Shown here: positions 56,665-64,000 of the stretch, in pieces | Position numbering within the stretch: position 1 is the first letter of the stretch | Layout: each line of letters starts with the position of its first letter | Position numbers and translations under genes: made by a program | The notes under the pieces: model-generated | Databases searched by the model: none | The model's input: the letters and a program-made list of their open reading frames with translations, nothing else | Told to the model about the DNA's origin: nothing | Source: Ahaetulla prasina | Lineage: Eukaryota; Chordata; Lepidosauria; Squamata; Colubridae | Assembly (NCBI RefSeq): GCF_028640845.1 | Contig: NC_080546.1 | Location: forward strand, 33,921,520 to 33,985,519 | Reading direction: 5' to 3' | Length of the DNA stretch: 64,000 nucleotides

Positions 56665-57470
56665 TATATTTATTTTATTTATAATTTGTAAACTAGATTT
56701 TCAATACGTAGCAACTGGGATCTAGTGAGTAAAGGGCTGGACTATGATAGGGAAAATCTAAGTTCAGATCTCCACTAGGCTATAAAACTCACTGGCTGAC
56801 CTTGAACTACTGCACCTCACACAATGGTTATAAAGATAAAATTGGGTTGGGCCGAGAATTTGGCATGATATCTTGAAGCATTTATAAGAATGCTGAGATA
56901 TAAACATAAAATTTTAAAATAACAGCAATAGCTTGTGCAAGCTGACAAAGGACAATAGCAGCTTTTTGTATCACCACGTTGTTACTGCTACTTTAAATGT
57001 TAATTACTTTTTTAAATTGTTATTCCAATCTTCTAAGGTTTTAATTATTTATTGTCTTTTCTTGCTAGGGTTGTTTTTGTTTCTTCTATTGAAAGCAAGT
57101 TGCTCCTATTGCTTTAATAGAATATCAATTCATAGTAACCTAGCCAAATAATAATTAATAAGCCAAGGGGAATGTTTATGGCTTTCAGCCAAATAACTAG
57201 AGTAATCACTAGAATATTTGATAGATCACATTCCTTCATTGCAGATCAACAGATGCCTCAGTCACAGGCTGTCAACAGGTATTCTTACTTTGATATTTGA
57301 TTATAGAATTAATACTTTGCTTTAGCATAAGTAGCATGAGCTATACAAAAGGTGTTGTGTGAATAATATAGATAGTAGCAATTTACTATAGACTGAATTA
57401 TTATAGCATGAACCAGAGTGTTCAGTCCAAAACCTAATCTGCATTATATTCTACAAATAATGTGCCATCA
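56665..57470 (+). repeat. Second copy of the 805-bp block from 48779
   Basis: Same sequence as 48779-49584 with one difference seen. Ends at AATAATGTGCCATCA, where CR1 sequence begins. Confidence 0.9.
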
Positions 57471-58075
57471 AAAGTTGTGAATGCTCCAACACTGGAAGTT
57501 TTAAGAAGAGATTGATAACCATTTAAATATGAGCCAGCAGTGTGCAGCAGCTATCAAAAAAGCCAACACAGTTCTAGGCTGCATAAACAGAAGGATAGAA
57601 TCAAGATCACGTGAAGTTTTAATACCACTTTATAATGCCTTGGTAAGGCCACACTTGGAATACTGCATCCAGTTTTGGTTGCTACTTGTCAAAAAGATGT
57701 GGAACTCTAGAAAGAGTGCAGAGATCAACAAAGATGATTAGGTGACTGGAGGCTAAAACATGAAGAATGATTGCAGGAATTGGATATGTCTAGTTTAATG
57801 AAAAGAAGGACTAGAGGTGACATGATATCAGTGTTCTAATATCTCAGGGGCTACCACAAAGAAGAGGGAGTCAAGCTATTCTCCAAAGCACCTGAGGGCA
57901 GGGCAAGAAGCAATGGGTGGAAACTAATCAAGGAGAGAAGCAACTTAGAACTAAAGAGAAATTTCCTGACAGTTAGAACAATTGATCAGTGGAACAACTT
58001 GCCTCCAAAAGTTGTGAATGCTCCAACACTGGAAGTTTTTAAGAAGAGATTGGATAACCATTTGTCTGAAGTGGT
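57471..58075 (+). pseudogene. CR1 3' part in the mosaic
   Basis: A short CR1 tail piece (AAAGTTGTGAATGCTCCAAC, 57471-57516) switches at AACCATTT to an earlier CR1 segment (57521 on). That segment runs through GCCAACACAGTTCTAGGCTG, LVRPHLEYCIQFW and the C-terminus to CCATTTGTCTGAAGTGGT at 58075. It duplicates 54130-54420 and then continues into CR1 sequence lost there. Confidence 0.82.
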
Positions 58076-58918
58076 CTAGAAAGGGGCGCAACTGGCGGAT
58101 CAGGCGTACCTGATAGAAAGCTCTCCTGGAGACGGTCGTCAGATGTTCTTCAAAGGACAACCGTCCATCCAGGAGGACGCCTAAGTTGCGCACCCTCTCC
58201 ATTGGGGCTAGTGACTCGCCCCCAACAGTCAGCAGCGGCTGCAGCTGACTGTACCGGGATGTTGGCATCCACAGCCACTCCGTCTTGGAGGGGTTGAGTT
58301 TAAGCCTGTTTCTCCCCATCCAGACCCGCACGGCCTCCAGACACCGGGACAGCACTTCGACAGCTTTGTTGGGGTGGTTAGGGGTGGAGATGTACAGCTG
58401 AGTATCATCAGCGTACAGCTGATACCTCACCCCAAAACCACTGATGATCTCACCCAGCGGCTTCATATAGATGTTGAACAGGAGAGGCGAGAGAACCGAC
58501 CCCTGCGGCACCCCACACATGAGGCACCTTGAGGTCGATCTCTGCCCCCCTGCCAACACCGTCTGCGACCGGTCAGAGAGATAGGAGGAGAACCACCGAA
58601 GAACGGTGCCTCCCACTCCTAAACTCCCCAACCGTCGCAGCAAGATACCATGGTCGATGGTATCAAAAGCCGCTGAGAGATCTAAAAGGACCAGGGCAGA
58701 GGAATAACCCCTGTCCCGAGCCCTCCAGAGATCAGGTTCATGGGTAAACAACCATTTATGAATGGGGGTTATCTTTCAAGAGGGAAGAATGTAGTAGGTG
58801 GAGCAATGTTGTTAAAGGAACCAAACATAGAGATAGAATCAGGATTTTCTGGAGGATGAAAGTATTTGCTGCCAGTTTTCATTAATTATACTACAAAAGA
58901 AGACATTCAGCTCTGACT
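58076..58918 (-). mobile_element. Second copy of L2 block and its flank (from 50715-51557)
   Basis: Offset 7361 from the first copy; two single-base differences seen (TTGTGGTCG/TTGAGGTCG and TAAATTCCCC/TAAACTCCCC). The RT active site YADD and GVPQGSVLSPLLFNIYM are present in the reverse strand. It includes about 165 bases of non-L2 flank. Confidence 0.88.
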
Positions 58919-59175
58919 GAATATGTAATATGATATTTCAATATATAAGACATATAAGAATTTGGGAAAAATGATTTAAAATTATTTTCCATTAAATTCA
59001 AGAATATAAAATGATTTAAAATTAACGAAGAGAGTAATCCCTGAAACCCATTACAGAACAGCTTGACCATTGAATCATTGCAAGACAAACTTTCTGCATC
59101 TCTAAGCAATCTAACCTGGAGGCAGGAGAAGCTTCCAGACGACCGTTGCCGCTGGACACCGGAAGTCGTCTCAAC
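58919..59175 (+). repeat. Mosaic of four short pieces
   Basis: In order: foldback element sequence TGAATATGTAATATGATATT (from 52277), then ATAAGACATATAAGAATTTG (from 60309), then unique sequence copied from 49741-49945 (58970-59130), then L1-type 5' UTR ending GAAGTCGTCTC. Confidence 0.8.
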
Positions 59176-59298
59176 ACTGGAAGTTTTTAAGAAGAGATTG
59201 GATAACCATTTGTCTGAAGTGGTGTAGGGTTTCCTGCCTCGGCAGGGGGTTGGACTAGAAGACTTCCAAGATCCCTTCCAACTCTGTTATTCTGTTTT
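59170..59298 (+). mobile_element. CR1 3' end with short tail
   Basis: AACACTGGAAGTTTTTAAGA, the CR1 3' UTR blocks GGGTTTCCTGCCTCGGCAGG and GGTTGGACTAGAAGACTTCC, and tail TTATTCTGTTTTCTG. This is the normal CR1 end and probably the right edge of the original insertion. Confidence 0.85.
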
Positions 59299-59352
59299 CT
59301 GTTTTCATTGTACTTATAGCTACATGGCATTCAGATATTGAAATAACAATGC

Positions 59353-59625
59353 ATCTAGTCCTTGACCCTTCATTTAGCAATCATTTGAAGTAACAATGGT
59401 GCTGAAAAAATGACTTCTAATAATTGCAGCATTCCTGTGGATACATGATCAGAGTTTGTGTGATTAGCAACCAGCATGTATTTACAATTGTTAAAGCTCC
59501 CCAGGTTCATGTGATCACCATTTGTAATCTTTCCAGAGGGTTTCTGATAAGTCAATAGGGAGCCGTATTCACTTAACAACCATGTGATTTGCTTAACAAC
59601 CATGGCAAAAGATGCTGTTTAGTAA
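59353..59625 (-). mobile_element. TIR element of the 'TTAAGTGA' family, reverse orientation
   Basis: CTAGTCCTTGACCCTTCATT at one end and CACTTAACAACCATGTGATT with GCTTAACAACC near the other. The complement matches the interior order of the element at 11.67 kb. Confidence 0.45.
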
Positions 59626-59635
59626 ACAGAATAGC

Positions 59636-59868
59636 AATAGCACTTAAACTTATATACTGCTTCATAGTGCTTTTACAGTCCTCTCTAAATGGTTTACAGA
59701 GTCAGCATATTGCCCCCAAAAATCTGGGTCTTCATTTTACTGACTTCAGAAGGATGGAAGGCTGAGTCAACATTGAGCCGGTGAGATTTGAACTGCCAAA
59801 CTGCAGCTAGCAGTCAGCTGAAGTAGCCTGCAGTGCTGCACTCTAACCACTGCACCACCTTGGCTCTT
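59636..59868 (-). mobile_element. tRNA-derived SINE, full length
   Basis: Minus strand: AAGAGCCAAGGTGGTGCAGT head, B box GTTCAAATC (complement at 59785-59793), GTTGACTCAGCCTTCCATCC, GAAGACCCAGATTTTTGGGG, and a 3' end AAGTGCTATTGCTATT. It shares its body with the SINEs at 35762 and 52570 but has a different 3' tail. Confidence 0.88.
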
Positions 59869-59984
59869 GGAATCATATGCAATATCATATCTAAGCTTCC
59901 TAAAAAGTTTAAGGTCAATGTTTTCTAATGATATTCTATCTAGCTTGCTATATTTCAAGCTTTTGTTAGAAAACAAGCTTTCTG

Positions 59985-60241
59985 GAAAAAACTAAATTGC
60001 AGATTTGGTTTTATTTAATTTTTCTACTCCAGAGCAATACAGAGTGGAAAAAGCCAAATTTAACAAAGATTTCATGTGAGCAACTTACATGTGCATCGCA
60101 GCTGAAGAGCAAGAGGTCTCCTGAAACATCTAAATTAAACAAATGTTGGTGTGAATGATTGTTTCCAGTCCAACCCATCTGTTCACAAGATTTAGTAAAT
60201 TATTTTGTGACATAAGCAGAATAACGTAATATTAACTATAA
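59985..60241 (+). repeat. Source copy of unique sequence reused at 55388
   Basis: Unique AT-rich sequence beginning AAACTAAATTGCAGATTTGG; its neighbours on both sides are continuous here, so this is likely the original location. Confidence 0.8.
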
Positions 60242-60972
60242 CGTTTCTGTAGCATTCATGGAGTGAAAGGTTTGCATGGATATATCAACATGAGAAATAT
60301 TTCAATATATAAGACATATAAGAATTTGGGAAAAATTGAATGAATTATTAAAATATCATAGTCATTAATAATTTTTATACCAGAAAGAAACTCATACCTA
60401 ACCAACTGCTAAATAAAGCGTGTTAGCCTTTTTAAAAGAATATTCCAGATTTAAAAACAGACAATGTTGTAAATAACAGAAGGCCATATACACCATCATA
60501 CATGAATTTCATCTAAGACCAATTCATATTTTACTGAGATAATCCTGCTTTTAACATTGTTTCAGCTAGTTCTAAACAACAGAAAAAAACACTATATTGT
60601 TTCAGCATATAGCTTTGCCCAAATGCCAAGAGTTTTATATGGCAGTAATCCCTAAAACAGTGAGTTACTAGATCTTACTCCGTGTTTCTAAAAGTTTTAA
60701 TGATTTTTATCTCTAGCTTTGTGGCTGAACAATCTAAATTTCTAATCTGTGGGATTTGAAGACTATCATAACCTTTTAACCCATGGACAACTTCATGGAT
60801 TTTCTACTTTTATTAGCATGATGATGATAATGATGATGATGATGACGACGACAATGGTCATAATGATTGCATTGCAGCTTTGCAACACAAATTCTATCCT
60901 TTTTCCAAATAGGGCTTGCATCATGAGATTGTACTATTGCTTTTATTATACATCTCCCCCGGCATTGGAATA
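60242..60972. other. AT-rich sequence with (GAT)n-type repeat
   Basis: A (GAT)/(GAC) trinucleotide run lies at 60818-60853. Around 60302-60335 is the segment reused in the mosaic. Otherwise nothing recognised. Confidence 0.5.
60818..60853 (+). repeat. (ATG)n/(ACG)n microsatellite
   Basis: About 11 triplets, mostly ATG with GACGACGAC at the end. Confidence 0.9.
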
Positions 60973-61593
60973 AAATAGAATTTTTTATTGGCCAAGTGTG
61001 ATTGGACACACAAGGAATTTGTCTTGGTGCATATGCTCTCAGTGTACATAAAAGAAAAGATACATTCATCAAGAATCATAAGGTACAACACTTAATGATA
61101 GTCATAGGTTACAAATAAGCAATCAGGAAATAATATCAATATAAATCGTAAGGATACAAGCAACAAAGTTACAGTCATACAGTCATAAGTGGAAGGAGAT
61201 GGGTGATGGGAACGATGAGAAGATTAATAGTAGTGCAGATTTAGTAAATAGTTTGACAGTGTTGAGGGAATTATTTGTTTAGCAGAGTGATGACATTCGG
61301 GAAAAAATTGTTCTTGTATCTAGTTGTTCTGGTGTGCTCTGCTCTATAGTGTCGTTTTGAGGATAGGAGTTGAAATAGTTTATGTCCAGGATGTGAGGGG
61401 TCTGTAAATATTTTCACAGCCCTCTTTTTGACTCATGCAGTATACAGGTCCTCAATGGAAGGCAGGTTGGTAGCAATTGTGTTTTCTGCAGTTCTAATTA
61501 TCCTCTGAAGTCTGTGTCTGTCTTATTGGGTTGCACAACCAAACCAAACAGTTATAGAGGTGCAAATGACAGACTCAATAATTCCTCTGTAGA
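60973..61593 (-). mobile_element. Rex1/Babar LINE 3' fragment
   Basis: Same 3' region as the element at 61.9 kb: 3' UTR (AATTTTTTATTGGCCAAGTG complement side) and the last part of the RT C-terminus, starting at GAGGAATTATTGAGTCTGTC (complement). The coding part is shifted and has stops. Confidence 0.85.
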
Positions 61594-61885
61594 TATTGTA
61601 GATAATGTAGAATTACATTAACCCTTTCTCCTAGCAACTATTGCCTTCTACTTAACTGAATATAAATAATATGGCTTAGTTATAACAAGTGTAAAAAAAA
61701 AAAACCCAGAAGAATGTGCAAAAGCAGCAGAGCAAAGAATGGGAAGCAATAAGTCCAAAAAAGGAAAGGAATACAAGAACCACATAATCATGTGGAGAAA
61801 GATACCAACTGGCTTGGGTACTACTACAGCTATGCTTAGAAAACTTTTTAAGATACAACCATTTAGTGCTAATCATCGCTTTGAA
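61594..61885. other. Unique sequence between two Rex1 copies
   Basis: Includes a 12-A run at 61692-61704. Nothing else recognised. Confidence 0.5.
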
Positions 61886-64000
61886 TAAAATAGAATTTTT
61901 TTATAGAATAGAATTTTTTATTGGCCAAGTGTGATTGGACACACAAGGAATTTGTCTTGGTGCATATGCTCTCAGTGTACATAAAAGAAAAGATACGTTC
62001 ATCAAGGTACAACATTTACAACACAATTGATGATCAATATATCAATATAAATCATAAGGATTGCCAGCAACAAGTTATAGTCATACAGTCATAAGTGGAA
62101 AGAGATTGGCGATGGGAACTATGAAACGATTAATAGTAGTGCAGATTCAGTAAATAGTCTGACAGTGTTGAGGGAATTATTTGTTTAGCAGAGTGATGGC
62201 CTTCGGGAAAAAACTGTTCTGGTGTCTAGTTGTTCTGGTATGCAATGCTCTATAGTGTTGTTTTGATGGTAGGAGTTGAAACAGTTTATGTCCAGGATGT
62301 GAGGGATCTGTAAATATTTTCACAGTCCTCTTTTTGATTCGTGCAGTATACAGGTCTTCAATGGAAGGCAGGTTGGTAGCAATTATTTTTTCTGCAGTTC
62401 TAATTATCCTCTGAAGTCTGTGTTTTTCTTGTTGGGTTGCAGAACCGAACCAGACAGTTATAGAGGTGCAAATGACAGACTCAATAATTCCTCTGTAGAA
62501 TTGGATCAGCAGCTCCTTGGGCAGTTTGAGCTTTCTGAGTTGGCGCAGAAAGAACATTCTTTGTTGTGCTTTTTTGATGTTAGCTGTCCATTTTAGATCT
62601 TGCGATATGGTAGAACCTAGAAATTTGAAGGTTTCTACTGTTGATACTGTGTTGTCAAGTATTGTGAGAGGTGGAAGTATGGAAGGGTTTTTCCTAAAGT
62701 CTACCACCATTTCTACGGTTTTGAGTGTGTTCAGTTCCAGATTGTTTTGGTTGCACCACAAGGCTAGTCGTTCGACCTCTCGTCTATATGCGGATTCGTC
62801 ATTGTCTCGAATGAGACCAATCACTGTTGTGTCATCTGCGAACTTCAGTAGCTTAACAGATGGATCATTGGAGATGCAGTCATTGGTATACAGAGAGAAG
62901 AGAAGTGGGGAGAGCACACAGCCTTGGGGGGGCCCTGTGCTAATTGTACAGGTATTTGATGTGATCTTGCTTAGCTTCACCTGCTGCTTCCTGTTTGTTA
63001 GGAAGCTTGTGATCCACTTACAAGTCTGTTCCGGTACCTGTAGCTGGTTTAGCTTAGTTAGAAGAATGTCTGGAATGATGGTATTGAATGCTGAACTAAA
63101 GTCTACAAAAAGGACCCTTGCATAGGTCTTTGGAGACTCAAGATGTTGTAGGATGTAGTGCAGAGCCATATTAACAGCATCATCTGTTGATCTATTTGCT
63201 CGGTATGCAAATTGCAAGGGGTCTAACAGCGGATCTGTGATGGTTTTCAGGTAGGAAAGCACTAGCCTTTCAAAGGTTTTCATGACTACAGATGTTAGAG
63301 CAACTGGTCTGTAGTCATTCAGTTCCTTGATGGTGGGCTTCTTGGCACTGGGATGATGGTAGAGCATTTGAAGCAAGAAGGAACATAACACATCTCTAGT
63401 GATTTATTGAAAATATGGGTGAAGATGGGGGCCAATTGGTCAGCACAGACTTTTAAGCAAGAAGGAGTTATCTTGTCTGGGCCTGGAGCTTTTCCTGGCT
63501 TTTGTCTGTGAAATAGGTCCTGCACTTCCTTTTCTGTGATCACTAGGGGTTGTGAACCCAATGAAATGGGGTCAGTTGTAGGAGGCTTGGCTGTTGTTGG
63601 TGTGTCTGAGATGGGGGTTGTGGAGATAGGTGGCTGTAGTTTCCTTTCAAACCTGCAGTAAAACTCATTCAGGTCATCTGCCAGTTGTTGATTACCTTCA
63701 GCCTGGGAAGGAGGTTTGCCATAGCCGGTGATATTTTTAAGAGTTTTCCACATGTTTGCTGGTTCATTTGCTGAAAACTGATTCTTTAGCTTTTCAGAGT
63801 AGCTTCTTTTTGCTGCTCTTATCTCCCTTGTTAGTGCATTTCTGGCCTGATTGTACAGCATTTTATCACCTTTTCTGTAGGCTTCCTCTTTGGAATGTCG
63901 TAGCTGCTTAAGTTTAGGTGTAAACCAAGGTTTGTTGTTACTGTGTATTCGCAAGTTCCTTGTAGGTACACATAGGTCTTCACAGAAGCTGACATATGAT
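61886..64000 (-). mobile_element. Rex1/Babar LINE, runs off the right edge
   Basis: The 3' UTR spans about 61905-62176, with an AATAG-type tail (ATAGAATAGAATTTTTTATT on the plus strand). The coding region continues past 64000. It is the longest Rex1 copy in the window. Confidence 0.92.
62177..63954 (-). pseudogene. Rex1 reverse transcriptase and upstream linker, one frameshift
   Basis: From 63954 down: NKPWFTPKLKQLRHSKEEAY, MLYNQARNALTREIRAAKRS and ITEKEVQDLFHRQKPGKAPG, the linker between endonuclease and RT, ending near 63319. A shift between 63391 and 63319 moves to the RT frame: KPTIKELNDYRPVALTSVVM, LFVDFSSAFNTIIP, GPPQGCVLSPLLFSLYTND, the catalytic KFADDTTVIGL (FADD codons at 62842-62831), NNLELNTLKTVEMVVDFR, ESVICTSITVWFGS and HPGHKLFQLL, ending NSFFPKAITLLNK at 62177. 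All RT motifs are intact, so apart from the frameshift this copy is well preserved. Rex1 lineages are known in fishes and squamates. The endonuclease would lie beyond 64000. Confidence 0.92.

Overview
The window looks like repeat-rich, non-coding squamate DNA, most likely from a snake. It is AT-rich and shows no confident host protein-coding gene, rRNA or tRNA gene. Its identity comes from its transposons: CR1, L2, Rex1/Babar, BovB/RTE, an L1-type ORF1-only element, Penelope, a Ty3/gypsy LTR element, tRNA-derived SINEs with an L2-type tail, and many short hAT-type and Tc1/mariner-type non-autonomous DNA elements. Family names rest on protein motifs and remembered repeat structure; no database search was possible.

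Layout. 1-5.5 kb: an LTR fragment, a broken LINE ORF1 with an SGNH-hydrolase domain, an old BovB remnant and two small TIR elements. 5.8-11.6 kb: a CR1-like LINE split by a complete 4.87-kb Ty3/gypsy element, which itself carries an L2 insertion in pol. 11.6-20.3 kb: TIR elements, a CR1 reverse transcriptase copy ending in a (TTATG)n array, and a Rex1 3' end. 21.5-22.2 kb: a Penelope piece nested inside a LINE tail and flanked by (TA)n. 22.3-38.2 kb: mostly AT-rich sequence with hAT-type elements, several with perfect 8-bp target duplications, an LTR and a SINE. 38.2-42.4 kb: a Penelope cluster interrupted by a 1.8-kb L1-type element that has ORF1 but no ORF2 (HAL1-like) and perfect 18-bp duplications. 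42.4-48.7 kb: old fragments and a solo LTR. 48.8-60.3 kb: an L2 element, a CR1 element and unique sequence that have been cut, copied and rejoined into a mosaic. 60.9-64 kb: two Rex1 copies, the second running off the right edge.

Almost every protein-coding segment is a broken transposon ORF, so the parts do not form a pathway. The functional logic is parasitic. L2 and the SINEs share a 3' stem-loop, which suggests the SINE borrows L2 machinery. LINE and Penelope tails border microsatellites. Nested insertions give a relative age order.

The most unusual part is 52.9-59.3 kb. More than a dozen segments, all in the same orientation, are joined at short microhomologies of roughly 6-12 bp. Some segments are near-identical copies of sequence lying a few kilobases away. 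This is either a template-switching rearrangement or an assembly or haplotype-merging error; the sequence alone cannot decide between them.
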